Shown: positions 9,974 through 21,559 of the stretch, piece after piece | Layout: the number at the start of each line of letters is the position of its first letter | Numbering within the stretch: the stretch's first letter is position 1 | Assembly (NCBI GenBank): GCA_015680685.1 | Contig: MNCI01014816.1 | Span: 61,086 to 99,872, forward strand | DNA length: 38,787 bases | Direction: 5' to 3' | DNA from: Gnetum montanum | Taxonomy: Eukaryota; Streptophyta; Gnetopsida; Gnetales; Gnetaceae | Made by a program: the position numbers and the translations under genes | Notes under the pieces: model-generated | The model's database searches: none | What the model saw: the letters and a program-made list of their open reading frames with translations, nothing else | What the model was told of the DNA's origin: nothing

Positions 9974-10831
9974 TGATGAGTTGTGGGTACCCCTATGCTC
10001 AACCATATGAATCACAAACATTTAAATTTCGTAGATGGGACTAGTTGCAACATCTAGACCATTATGTCTTGATGGTAGTTCGTTGTCTTCCCACTTGGAC
10101 TAGTGGTAGCTTTGTCATGTATGGTTTAGTCCAAAGTGAGGCATATGATAATTAATGTTATTGCAAGCTTATGCTTGTTCTAATGATAATAGAAAAATCA
10201 ATTATTTAATCCAATTAATAATGGAAAGTTAAGTCTAAACTACCCTACATGTGATGAGTATCTATTCTTAACCTTCTGTACACACCTTGGACTTCATGCA
10301 ACTACCATTAGCATTACCAAGTGTACTATTACTAGGCATACCAAATGATAACACTATTGGATTACCAAGTAATTACACTTAAGTGCTCATGATTAGTCGT
10401 ACTCATTTCGCTTGATGATAGAAAAATAAAGACCAATAAATAATAAACATTAACTAAGGAAAATAGTAAGCATTTAAATAATTAACAATAATAAAGCTAA
10501 GCGGATGATATAATGATGGAAGTAATCTTGATCTTTATTGTTGAACATGTACTATGTTCAAGTATGTCATATTCAAATAAGAATGTCATACAATCACTTA
10601 ACATCGCACTATGGGCATGCATGGGAAACAAACTAACAATTAACTACTCTCTTCTCTATGTCTACCTCTCTCTCTAAATTGTGCATCCAAATGTTATATT
10701 TATAGACTAGCACATATGAGGTGATATTGGATCCCCAACATTAGGGGTTGTGCCTTGATATTAGATACCTGATAATGTAGCTCTGATACTAGATATCTAA
10801 TATTGGAGCCCTACTAAAACATGATTCATCA
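9974..10831 (-). repeat. 3' LTR of element D (858 bp)
   Basis: Begins TGATGAGTTGTGGGTACCCC, ends ATGATTCATCA, and is followed by TACCCCCAA (PPT complement). It pairs with 18114-18944 over the full length, including the shared GTCTTCCCACTTGGACTAG. It carries the longer form of the iteron array. Confidence 0.85.
10697..10804 (-). promoter_or_regulatory. U3 of the D 3' LTR: TATA box and four 14-bp iterons
   Basis: TATAAATA (minus) is at 10697-10704. Plus-strand hexamers GATATT, GATAAT, GATACT and AATATT start at 10757, 10771, 10785 and 10799, exactly 14 bp apart. The unit is close to GATATCAGGTACCT. The same unit with the same pitch is present inside the element at 14285-14318. Confidence 0.75.
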
Positions 10832-10840
10832 TACCCCCAA
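10832..10840 (-). other. Polypurine tract of element D
   Basis: The minus strand reads TTGGGGGTA directly before the LTR start. It is preceded by TTTTCATTCAG, as in element C. Confidence 0.75.
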
Positions 10841-10984
10841 AACTGAATGAAAACATGTCCTCGAGTTAAACAAAATGAGGAACAAGTTCTTTATAAAATA
10901 TTAGGAAGGTATGGAATTATTTACTAACTCTAATAGACACACAAACTGACTATTTGATGCCATAGTGGTGTTTTACAAAAATGA

Positions 10985-13709
10985 TCATAACATGGAAAAA
11001 TAATAGAATTGAGGAAGCTTTGAAGTTCCTAGAGGTGGTGGCTCTTCCATTGGTCACTTCCCTTTGTCATCAAGCTTTTGAAATTTGTAACGATTCAAGA
11101 GCACCTACAACTTCTCCTTCTCCATTCTTAGGTCATGCATTGTCTAGGATGATGATCCAATGTGTGTTGTAGCTGGTACATCCCACAAACACAGTAGGTG
11201 TGGGAACATTTGATTGGCTTTCACATACCATGCTACGAATTACCTCCGTTCCTCCTCAAAATTCATAGTCTTTTCTCTTAATTCATGATAATCTGTTAGT
11301 CTCTTGACTAGTTCTAAAGCTACATCTCTTTGCCCATGGTAGTGAGCCTTACTTGTTTCTATTTCTGAGTTTTCCACGTGAAGTTTTTGTAGAACATCTT
11401 TTCTATTTGCAAACTCCTTTTCATATAAATCATAAGTGGTTGCTACCTGTTGTTCTATTTCATTTTTTGGCTAACTTGCTATTAACATGGCTAGGTTAGC
11501 ATTATGAAGGTTAGCTAACAACATGTACTCCTTAAAATCCTCAATCTGTAGATCCTTATTTTTCACTTCCGCTTGGTGGACTAGGGCATAACTATCTAGG
11601 ATGGACTACCAATTAGGATTTTGCACTGACATGGAACTGATGCAAGCCTTTGCCATTTGGATTTATTTCTCATTGATTTCCTTGTACATGCCAATATGAT
11701 CCTAAAAGTGCTCTTTTAGCTTCTCATCCTTTTTGGCCTCATTTTGCCACATGCTTATCTCAATTATAAACTTCTAACATATGGCGTGTACCCCCTCCAT
11801 TGAGAGAGTTTGGTTCTCTTTGGCCAATTTTCTTATGTCTTGGTTGGCCCTCACCAGTTGTCCCCTAAATTGGTGGATGCTCTCCTTTAAGAAGTTTTTT
11901 TGGTTCTCAATGGTGGTTAACCTTGCATTGTTAGTAGCAAGGTGTTTGTTTTTCTCCTAAGTACTGGTTAGTGCCTTTGCATGAGCATATGCTTATGCTT
12001 CGATAACTTAGGCATTCTAGACCACTTTCTTCTTCTCTTGTTTAGCCACTTTATTCTACTTAATCAATTAACTAAGTTGCATAGTTTAGAACTGCTCCAA
12101 CTAGTCAGGGGTAATGAATTGGGAAGGATCCCTTCTTTTGGCTCATAGGGTGATGAGCTCTTATTGCAATCAGTGCACCTTTGCTTTTGCATGCTCTACC
12201 TTAGTCTTCGCCATGACTAGTTTTCCTTTGCTAGCTATGAGATTAGATTGGACTATAGTGACATCACTAGGGATGTTAAAGAGGGTTGTCATGACTTGCC
12301 TAGTCTATAGCAATCTATCGAGTACATCCTCATGAGCTGTAGGAGTCATTGAGGTCCCAATTAACATTTGTGCATCTTTGGTTCCAATTAAGTCCACCGA
12401 GGACACAACAGGCACATGAAATGATTCTTTGATTTGGTCTTTTATAACTTCTGCCACACCTATTACATGTTGGTGCTGCATGAACACAACTATGATATCT
12501 TCTTTAGTTTCAAGCACAAATTGGAAAGATGTGGCATTCTCAAAGATTTGCTGTGACCACTCTACTTCTCCTGTTGATTATAAAGAAATCTGTCTCCTTG
12601 ATGGATCGGTTAAAACTATGGGCTAAACGACATCATCAATGACTTAGAAGAGGTTGGACCTATCCTTGCATCCCCAACTAAGAGTTTTAGCAATTCATTG
12701 CAGATGACTCATTGAGGGTCTATAATCCTACGATGGTGGTGGTGGAACTCACTACTCTTGCCATTACTTTGGTTCTTGTTCTTACTCTTCACCTTGATCT
12801 TTCCTTGGTGCTGCTAGTTTGAGCAACTTAGAGAACGAAGCATTTTGGGCCCTCCTGTAAATGTCATTGGTGTAACCTAGGATTTCAAATTTCTTGCATA
12901 ACTTCTTGATTAGGCAAGGAAATGGAAGTGTCAGCTTCCCTACCTTCCTTTCCTCAAATCATCATTGAATCTCCATGAAGTATAGTTGGGCAAGGTTGAT
13001 GTTGTATTTTCCCATCAAGATTGCACTTCCTCTAGTTGTGTAGGTTGATATTCTATTCAACCCTTTAGTGAGAAAGAGATGCTATGTGCTGATTTTGAAG
13101 TAAATTCTCTCCTCCAGAGTTAGCTCATTGTATATTTTGTCTTCTTTATTATATGCTCACTTCAGCCATAGCTTCCTTGTTTCTACATCAAATCTTATGG
13201 ACAGGTCTGCTACCTCGGCCTCCACATTGGGTATGTTCAAAGCTTTTGCAATGGCCTTGATTGAGCAAGAAACATAGATTGAGCCAATGTTGACAGTGGT
13301 GCCATCCTCTTCATTGTGCTAGAATTGGTATGTCTCACCAAGGTATCATTCACCACTTTAAAAAAGGATGTGTCATAAAGGTGATGCCTTACTCAGGGAC
13401 AAATTCCATGAATGACGTAAAGTTCATTTCCACAATGACCATGGTGAACATGGATCACTCTTGGATGGCTTAAAGGAATTTTTGGAATAACATGAGGCAT
13501 TGTCCCTACGATTGAGCTTGTGGTCTTGTAGCCTTTGCTTGGATTGACTACCCTGTAATAGGGACCTCTTGATGAATGCTAAATGATTAGGCCTCTTGTT
13601 CATCATGCTTAGTTGGTGGGCCCTGTTATCCTGGTTAGCCTTTGCCACCCCTTAGGCATTTGCTTGCGCCTTGTGAAGGTCCTTATTGTCCTTCTATTTT
13701 TGGGACCAT
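10985..13709 (-). pseudogene. aORF of element D, ~908 codons, degenerate
   Basis: Homologue of the aORF at 6355-9209. The start ATG at 13709 follows ATTATAG, an acceptor-like context equivalent to TTATTACAG in C. The N-terminal part has a block comparable to C: NIGSIYVSCSIKAIAKALN (about 13200-13310) against MKIKDIKASYSRKSITQAL in C. The C-terminal half is again Glu/Lys/Leu-rich with ANLHNANLAML, LTDYHEL and CLWDVPATTHI, aligning with ANLYYANLAML, LSGYHEL and CPWDVPTLVHI of C. Stops and frameshifts are frequent. Residue-level conservation between two old copies with different LTRs suggests the ORF was once under selection. Product unknown. Confidence 0.6.
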
Positions 13710-14262
13710 CTATAATCAATCTAGGATTCTGGGTTACTAGGGTGTTTTTCATTTATCATCAATAGCTATATACCTTACTCATGCCCTTAGTTTCATTGAG
13801 TTCTTGGTTCATGTAATTGTAGGGTTAGAAAAATTTTAAGAAAAATGCCTAAAAAGTGTTAACTTCTTTTATAACACTTCATAATTAACTTCTTTTTCCT
13901 TATGTATGACCTATACTAACGATTATGATTCATTAGGGGTGTTAATTAAAGGTTTTGGCATGCATACAATTGATTGTTCATTACAAAGCTTAAGTTTTTC
14001 AACATTCTTACCCTTTTAATACCTTCCTGGTGATAACAAATTTTGAAAAATTGGGATAATTTTTTTAGGTAAGAACCTCTCCCCAACTAAATTGATCACT
14101 TTAGGATCAAATAGGTTCAAAAACCATGAAAATTAGAGTGTTATGGAGCTAGATATCATGTATGAAAGTTGGATGCATAGATCTCTTGATCTAGAGAGAA
14201 AAATGTAAAAACTCCCTTAGCTACAATTGATGAAAAATATTTCTAAGAAATCACGAAGGTCC

Positions 14263-14318
14263 TATTTATAGTTTTTGTGGCCCTAATATTAGGTAGCTGA
14301 TATCAGGTACTTGATATC
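14263..14318 (-). promoter_or_regulatory. Internal promoter-like module of element D (TATA box plus LTR-type iterons)
   Basis: TATAAATA (minus) is at 14263-14270. Upstream hexamers AATATT, GATATC and GATATC start at 14285, 14299 and 14313, with exact 14-bp spacing. The spacer bases (AGGTAGCT, AGGTACTT) match the D LTR unit. The module faces the aORF start 554 bp downstream. It parallels the module in element C but carries D's own iteron type. Confidence 0.6.
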
Positions 14319-14339
14319 AAAGGTCTCAAATTTGCATTC

Positions 14340-15590
14340 CATGGGAACATTCAGTATGGAAAATGAAGCTTTGTGATTGGTTGGAAGGTTTCATATAGAG
14401 TCCAAAGTTCTGGGGTAAGTGAGAATACATATTTGGGTACTGGTAATGTTTGAAAATGGAATCATAGGAATTAAAAGCTATGGAAGATGTAAGAAAAGGG
14501 TATTGAATCCATGATATAGAATAGGTAGGTTGTATGATAAGGGAAGGTTTTGAAATTAACATTTATGCACTTGGAAGGTTCAAGATGATGTGGTTGTGTT
14601 AGACAAGCATAAGTTACAATAGTTATACAAGTGAATCCTCCCCAAAGTGGGCTCCAACCCTTAATGCCCTTGTATAAACACACTTAAAAATTTTCATAGG
14701 TTGAATGCAACGCATACATGTTTAGCAAAACACACACGTTAGAATCACCAATTTGAGAAAATAATTGTATGTTACATAAATCCACAAGTTATGATCATAC
14801 AAATAATGAGATGAGATGGAGTTTAGAAATGATTTTAGAAATTGGGATGTGAGGTGCCTTACCATAGGAATAATGAATCCTTTTGCGTTATCAATGATTA
14901 AAGTAATCATTAACCCTTCTTTCCAAGATTCAAACCAAGTCCAAACCATGTTCCAATGACATTGCATTATTTTATCTCTTAGATTAACAATCATAACACT
15001 ATCACCATTGTAAGTTGTATATCATCACTTGGAATTTTATCTAAGGGAAGAGTTTATTCATAGCATTTTTATTTTATTTTTGAGAAGCCACTGACATTCA
15101 GGAATGGATAACATGTCTTTCTAGTGGGACCCTCAAAAATTTAGTTTGTGCTATTTTACTTTTATCTATGTCAACCTTACCAGAGGACTACCTTTAGGCA
15201 TGGGTAACATGTATTTTTAGTGACATGATAAGGCAACACTTATTTTACTCTTACTTCCATTTTTCATTAGATCTACAAGGATACAATTACGATCTTAGCA
15301 ACATGATAGAACATATAGAAGTGGGCAAAGGGATTCCACAAGTTCCCTTGATGTCACATCCTCCACATTCCCCCTTGGTTCTTCACTTTTCTATCCAGGC
15401 ACACTGATTACAAGTTTATTATTAGTTTGATGATGAAAAATAATATAATTATGACCATGGTAAGAACCTCTTATTGATGGGATGGATGGATGGATGACAT
15501 GGCCTCATTGTCTAGATAATCAGTCCCTCATGACTTTGAGAACATAGAGAAAACCTCACCTCATTGGGCTACATCTTGTCATTTTATTCA
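14340..15590 (-). other. Noncoding spacer of element D with a repeated ~30-bp motif
   Basis: No coding sequence recognised. A motif around TTTAGGCATGGGTAACATG occurs at about 15191-15222 and, as TTCAGGAATGGATAACATG, at about 15095-15128. The C spacer has a third copy at 19431-19462. The right end (GGATGGATGACATGGCCTCATT, about 15485-15510) aligns with GGTGGATGACGTGGACTCATT in C at about 19840, so the two spacers are homologous. Short frames on either strand look like chance. Confidence 0.5.
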
Positions 15591-15599
15591 CAATCAAGC

Positions 15600-15765
15600 T
15601 TATTGAAAAAGGAAATAAAAACAAAGTGTGGGAAAAGTCTAAAGGATGGAAAAAAATTGCATCAAGAAATGAGAAAATGATAAAAAATTGTAAAACAAAA
15701 AGATGAAAAATGCTTATTAGTTTTGATTTTAGGATGGGAAATCTCCCCCATGACTAAGCTTTTGA
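15600..15765 (-). other. T-rich tract and purine box of element D
   Basis: The plus strand is A-rich with AAAATTGTAAAACAAAAAG. Then at about 15733-15752 minus-strand ATGGGGGAGATTTCCCAT forms a near-palindrome. It is homologous to the blocks in A (1-135) and C (20040-20260). In D and A it adjoins gag; in C it adjoins the integrase end. Confidence 0.55.
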
Positions 15766-15789
15766 CCATGAAAAGAATTAGTAAGTGGG

Positions 15790-17988
15790 AAGGTAGGCTT
15801 GATGCATTTGTAAAATAGTGTTAGACTTTCATTTTCAAACCATTGGGTGTCTACTAGTTTAGTGGTGGTTGCGTAGATGGGTTGTTGCTCACACACTTGG
15901 TTTTGAAATGTATGGTGTGTTAGAATAGGATTTGTGTTAATTTTGTAGAAATTTAGCCTATGAATGCACCTATTATCATGATTAGTGATGCATGGATTCT
16001 TCTATCTCTTCATAGTGCTAGGTTCATTATTTTTTTCAGGTGTTGGAGTAATGATGGATGTTGGCTTTTGCATAGGATTGGAGGACATTGGTTGTGAGAG
16101 GAAGGGTGTTGCACTTAATTGGAATTATGTTGGTTTGGATGAGTTATTAGGTCCATGAGTGTTGTGCTCATGCATGAAAACTATTCTAAAGAAAGGATGT
16201 CTCCATGATTGTGGTGGAGATCTATTGGTGTTATCATTTCCATGTATTCTTGTAGCACAAGTGGCATTCTTTCATCGATGTGGTGTTGAACCTTCCTATG
16301 CTACTGGCCATGACATGTGATGGAGGTGAGTATGAGAATATTGAGGATATGATGGAGGATCAGAGGTGTAAGGTGGTGATCTCATAGAAGATGTTGTAGG
16401 TTGATGATATTTAGGAGAGTGGTAGTAGCGTTTTGAGGTAGAGGAAGTAGAACTAGTTAGGGAAATAGGTTGTTGAACATAGTATTTGGATGGATCTAAC
16501 TGATAATAAGGGTAGTCCTGGTTTGATGATGGCCTCCCCCATGACTATGAATTTTGCCACTATGGTTGATGATAGTGTTGAGGCTAGTAAGAAGTCCCAC
16601 TAGGATAGTACGATTGGTTGTTGGACTATCTATAATTACCTAGTGAGAAAGGTAATTTCCTAGGCATTTGCTTTTCTATGAACTTGGGATTTAATGCAAA
16701 ATCCCAATACTCATGTAGCTATAAAATTATTGGGAAATAACCCTTTAGATGATCATATAGTTAGATGTCACATCCATCATCTTCTTCAATGGTTGAGTTT
16801 ATAGCCTCTTCTTCTACAACCATTTTCCTTTTTGCTGATTAGCATTCTTACTTGTCTCTTGGTCCCTTTTCCTTATTTTGTTGTGATCACTTGACTTTTT
16901 TTGTGTTACTCTCTCCTCTATGGTTTCTTCACAAGTTGTAATGTTCTTATTTATCCATTCTAACATCTTATCTAGCCTTGCCTGAAGTTTAGTAATAGAC
17001 TGTTGCATCAACAAGGTTTGTTGTGAAATCACCTCATCGAGAATTGCCTCTTTTTCCTTATCATATAGATGAACCCTCTTCTTTGGAAGAGTTAGGTCCC
17101 AGTGATATTCCTCAACATTATCTCATTTACATAGCTCTCCTTCTTCTTTTGCCACATGCTTGATTAAGCTTTGGATCTGATGGGTTCTCAGTTCACATAA
17201 TTAACCTTGAGTGTACATCCCAAGGGTCTCTCTTGTTTGACTACAAAACCCATTTATGATATGGAAAATTTGCTCTTCTTGAGAGAAACCATGGCTTGGA
17301 CATCTATATAGTGATAATAGCATCTATCTAGGGCCATATCCAAGGGTTCATGTTGTTTCTATTTCCATCCTTGGATTCATTTCCTTAGGTTGGACACCCT
17401 CACATAGGTTTGGTATTTCTCATTAAAGAATTCAAGCATTGTTGATCACCGATGGATTGAATTTGGTTTCAATGATCTATACCACACTTTGTCTTTGTCT
17501 ATTAGTGTCCTAGGAAAGAGCTTAAGCTTTTGCCACTCACTTTCAATGTTTTGTAAGATGCAAACATCATCGAAGGCTTGTAAAGGATGTTGTGGATCAC
17601 AATTATAACTTCCTGTAAATTTAGGGATGTTATTCATATCAAGCCTTTTGATGCGAATTTTCCTTTAATGCTTGTGGGTATTTAAACTACCTCTATAATA
17701 TCTATCATGATCTTGATGTCCAACAAGGGTTCACCAATATCAGACATGTTGTGGTAAAAATCTACCTTTTCTAGGTTTTGAGGAGGTCCTGAACCTTTAG
17801 ACCCTCCTTGATCTAGGACTTACTCCATCGCCTCTAGGATTGTTAGCCTTTGGTGAATGTAGTCCTTGAGTGTAGTAAGGATGGTCATGAGGTTGGTCAC
17901 TCCAATTTTCTTCAATATATATCTCATTAGTTCTCCAATGAATGTTCTCTTCATACGATGCATTATCACTTCCATGTGAAAGAGACAT
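15790..17988 (-). pseudogene. Short gag of element D (N-terminal Gag domain absent)
   Basis: Begins at ATG 17988 (MSLSHGSDNASYEENIHWR), 107 bp inside the PBS. Capsid-type sequence follows at 17637-17446 (MNNIPKFTGSYNCDPQHPLQ, then WQKLKLFPRTLIDKDKVWYR), and a Lys/Glu-rich stretch at 17032-16814 (MISQQTLLMQQSITKLQARL). Stops and frameshifts separate these open parts. The C-terminal third (about 15790-16700) resembles the A gag tail but is badly decayed, so that boundary is approximate. As in A, the N-terminal domain present in F and C is missing. Confidence 0.75.
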
Positions 17989-18094
17989 TTTTGTTAGTTA
18001 ATGTTGTGTGTGACTTAATATCTCCTAAAAGATAAATCAATAATATGTTTATAGTGATCATGTATAATATAACTAATCTAGATAACTAGCATCA

Positions 18095-18112
18095 TCCCTA
18101 GCAATGGTGCCA
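18095..18112 (-). other. Primer binding site, tRNA-Asp type (element D)
   Basis: The minus strand reads TGGCACCATTGCTAGGGA, three differences from F's intact PBS, all of C/G decay type. It lies one base inside the LTR end, as in A and F. Confidence 0.8.
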
Positions 18113-18113
18113 A

Positions 18114-18944
18114 TAATGAGCAGTGGGTACCCTTATGCTCAACCATACGAATCATAAGCATGCACATATGATCTGGTTGAATTCCATTGATGGGACTAGT
18201 TGTGGCATATAGATTGTTATGTCTTGATTGTAGTTTGATGTCTTCCCACTTGGACTAGTGGTAGCTTTGTCACGTATGATTTAGTCCAAAGTGAGGCATA
18301 TGATAATTGATGTTATTGCAGCCTTATGCTACTCCTAACAATAATAGAGAAATTAATTATTTAATCTAAGTAACAAGGGAAAGTAAATTGTAAGCTAGCC
18401 TATGTGTGATTAGTATCCATTCCTAACTTTCCATACATGCCTTGGACTTCATGCAACTACTGCTCGGATTACTAAGCATACTGTTATTGGGTGTACCAAA
18501 TGATAACACTACTAGATTACCAAGTAATTACACTTACGTGCTCACGATTAGTCGTACTTAGTGCACTTAATGGTAGAAACAATAAAGATTAATACATGAT
18601 AAACATTAACTAAGGAAAATAGTAAGCATTTAAGTAATTAACAATAATAAAGCTAAGTGGATGTTGCAATGATGGAAGTAATCTCAATCTTTGTTGTCAA
18701 ACATATAACATGTCTAAGTACATCACATTCGAATAAGGATGCCATACAATCACTTAACATCACATTGTGGGAATGCACTAGAAACAAACTAACACCTATC
18801 TACTCACTTTTGTATGTCTACCTCTCTCTCCAAATCATGCACCCAAGTGTTGTATTTATAGGCTAGCATGGATGAGGTGATCTCGGATCCCCAACATTGG
18901 AGGTTGTGCCTTGATATTGGATCCTACTAAAACATGACTCATCA
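18114..18944 (-). repeat. 5' LTR of element D (831 bp), iteron array contracted
   Basis: The left terminus is TAATGAGCAGTGGG (one change from TGATGAG) and the right end is ATGACTCATCA. TATAAATA (minus) is at 18853-18860. Compared with the 3' LTR, GATATT at 18913-18918 is followed directly by the GG... sequence that follows the fourth iteron there. This LTR therefore lacks 42 bp, exactly three 14-bp units. Confidence 0.85.
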
Positions 18945-20040
18945 TTAACCAAGACTTATGCAAGTGGACAAGTGGCTGCTTTCCATAGTAGGCTTATGCC
19001 CTTTTTGCTCTTACGCAACCTTTACTAAGAAGTCTATGGATCCCACAATTAAGTAATGGTTATGAAAAGTTAAGGACCAAATCTCGAAGAATCTACCTAA
19101 GAATTTCAACACGTCAAACTAAGACATTAAACAAAAACATGAAAAACAATAGTGAGGTGAGTCATGGAGAGCATTTATGGATGAAATAGAAAATGGAATG
19201 GATGTCCCAACATTGGTCACATGAAGTCCCTTGTGGAGTTATGGTTAGATAACCCAATAAAAGTCCAACCTTAGTCCAGATAATACCAACCACTTTTAGT
19301 AACTTCGCATCACCACTCCATGACCGGTTCATTCTCTTGAGACACAAGAATGCTCCCATAGATAACCACTATTCCTTATTTGAGAAGAAAAGAGAAACAA
19401 GAAGTGAGAAAGAGCCTTAGTTAGAGGGGACCTTTAGGCATGGGTAACATGTCTTTCTAGTTCCATAACCAATGCTTGTAGTCCATTTATTTTGTCCAAG
19501 GGGTGTGCTTTGAATTCCTATCATTCATTCTTTTTTTTGTTCAAATATTTTTTGTTTTTTAATGAGTTTTTTGGATGGGAACCACACCATGCAAAGACTT
19601 ATTCAACTTACTATTATTGGTCGACACGGGATGGTAAGAAATCCATGAAAACACACATGCACTCAAGTAAGAAGAGAGGCAAAAAGAGTATTGAATCCCC
19701 TTAAAGTTACACCCTTTTCAAACCTTTAAATATTTCCAAAGTTTGTAAACTACTGAGGTCATAATTTCATTAAATTTTTATTAATGAAAAAGGGACATCA
19801 TACGTCCAAAACCAAGAAAACCATAGAGTTGTTAGATAGGTGGATGACGTGGACTCATTGCTTGTTCCATGAAAAAGAAACCTGTCATAGTCATCAGTCA
19901 TCAAAATTGAAAAATAGAAACTAGACATCAGCAATCAAAAACATTAGGTACAAACCACCATTAGTAAATAACTACAACACCACTATGTCTTGTTGGCAAT
20001 AAAGCACTTTTAGTAGAAGAAGAGAAAGATTCACACCAAA
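18945..20040 (-). other. Noncoding spacer of element C (pol-proximal part)
   Basis: Continues the C spacer interrupted at 9973 by element D. No coding sequence recognised. It contains the shared motif TTTAGGCATGGGTAACATG (19431-19462) and aligns in part with the D spacer. Open frames here are short and lie in low-complexity sequence. Confidence 0.5.
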
Positions 20041-20260
20041 ATAAAGGAAAATATAAAAGAAATTGTAAAATATTGATGCAAAATAAAACATGCAAATGAC
20101 ATTGTAAAACAAAAATTTGGAAAAATAACAGTGTAAAACAAAAAAATGGTAAAAATAACAAAGTGAAAAACAAAAAATTGTAAAACAAAAAGGGTAGAAA
20201 AATTGAAGAGCCACTTATATAGTTAGCATGGATAGCCATCTCCCCCATGAATAATTTGAA
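20040..20260 (-). other. T-rich tract and purine box of element C
   Basis: The minus strand is highly T-rich with repeated TTTTTGTTTTACAATTTTT units (about 20045-20215). It follows ATGGGGGAGATGGC at about 20236-20249, just downstream of the integrase end. The purine box resembles the 3' PPT (ATGGGGGTA). The T-rich run also resembles plant intron sequence upstream of an acceptor. The frames read through it are low-complexity artefacts. Confidence 0.5.
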
Positions 20261-20297
20261 AGGAGGAGATTTGAAAGATTGAGCAAGGTCATCCATC

Positions 20298-21450
20298 TAA
20301 TGAGGCATTGCTTCCACTACCTTGCATGGGCTCATGGAAAGGTTTAAGTTATTGCATGTTGACTAATTGCTTTTTGTTTAGGATTTTAGTTTTGTAGATC
20401 AACATGGTCCTATAAGTAATGGTTTCATAAATGATATAAGGCCCTTCCCACAATGTCTAGAACTTAGTTCATTGAGGTACATGTGTAAGGTTATAGTAGA
20501 GAACCTTGTCTCTAGGTTGATATTTTACTTTCCTTATCCTAAGGTCATGGAATTATTTACTAAATGCTTTGTGAACTTCATTCGAGGATAGGACCACCAA
20601 TTTATTCTCATCTAGCACATTAACATTGATCAATTTCTCTTTTTGTGCTAGGCTAAGGTCAAGTTCAAGGTCACAAGTTGTTGAACGTGTACGGAGCTTA
20701 GGTTGAATTGGTAGAGTTGGTAATTTTCCGTACACTAGCTCATAGGGAGAGTAGCCTATAGGGAATTTTCATGTCGATTGGTATGCCCAAAGGGCATCAT
20801 TAAGTTTTATGCTTTAGTCTCTCCTATATTTCCTAATTATTCTTGTTAAGATTTTCATGATCTCCCTATTGGTAACATTTGCTTGACCATTGGCTTGGGG
20901 GTGGTAGTGTGTTATTAATTTATGCTCAACCCCAAGCATTGCATGAACTTGCATAAGGTAGCACATGTAAAATGAGTACCATTGTTAGAAATTAGTGCAC
21001 GTGGCACTCCAAACCTATTTACAACATTTTTTGTACAAAGCATGTAGCAGTGGAAGATGTACGGTCAATGATAGTTGTTGCTTCTACCCATTTTGTACAA
21101 TAGTCAACAATGAATATTATGTACGTCTTTCCATTTGACATGGATGTGATGGGATCCATGAAGTCTATGTCCCACCTTCTTGTTGATAGTGTTCACTAGA
21201 ATGGATGAATTAGTGGACATATCTAAACATTATTGGCCAATATTATCTTGCCATAAATATTTTAATGGTCATGCATCTTGGAGAACGCATAGTTGATCAG
21301 CATCAAGAACACACCATTGAACTAGACCATTATTACATACCTTGTAAAGGTATTCATTAATCTCCATGAAGCATTTAGTGGTCTAACTCTTGTGGCATCT
21401 CATGGGTGAGAAGATCAGTGAGGATGCCATTGTACTATTTTGGTTCAGTG
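20298..21450 (-). pseudogene. Integrase of element C (broken)
   Basis: Ty3/gypsy integrase, which normally inserts the cDNA into host DNA. The core reads WDIDFMDPITSMSNGKTY (about 21120-21180), then VDYCTKWVEATT, ISNNGTHF (about 20980-21005), HYHPQANGQ and NREIMKIL (about 20850-20910). The aspartate expected in ISDNGTHF is Asn here, so the DDE triad is broken. ALWAYQS and GYSPYELVYGK follow, then the open stretch 20735-20553 (YGKLPTLPIQPKLRTR). A GPY/F-type tail with KVLYYN and WEGPYIIYETI is at about 20370-20510. The N-terminal zinc-finger region (about 21270-21450) is too decayed to place. Several stops and shifts. Confidence 0.8.
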
Positions 21451-21559
21451 GGCACTTGTTTATTTATTGCTCTAGCAAAGATAAGTTCATTAGAAAATTG
21501 ATCAGAGAGTGGGCTCTTATCCTCTTTTTATCTCATCGTAATTGAGATAAGTGATCAAT

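Larger units (their letters stand above)
9974..18944 (-). mobile_element. Element D: nested pol-less LTR retrotransposon with gag and aORF
   Basis: 8,971-bp minus-strand element inserted in the spacer of C. Order on the minus strand: 5' LTR (18114-18944), PBS (18095-18112), short gag (about 15790-17988), purine box and T-rich tract (15600-15765), spacer, internal promoter-like module (14263-14318), aORF (10985-13709), PPT (10832-10840), 3' LTR (9974-10831). No protease, RT, RNase H or integrase sequence is visible, so it would need a partner's enzymes. The LTRs have clearly diverged, which implies an old insertion into an even older C. No clean 5-bp duplication is seen: the flanks are CCAAT and TTAAC, with a TTAAC also 9 bp outside the left end. 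Confidence 0.8.

Noticed and set aside
12114-12626. Plus-strand frames near 12.1-12.6 kb
   Set aside because: They are antisense to the aORF of element D; same reasoning.
19961-20296. 111-codon minus-strand frame rich in Phe and Leu, looking like membrane segments
   Set aside because: It is a translation of the low-complexity T-rich tract downstream of integrase. The same tract in A and D is not open, so a membrane protein is not supported.
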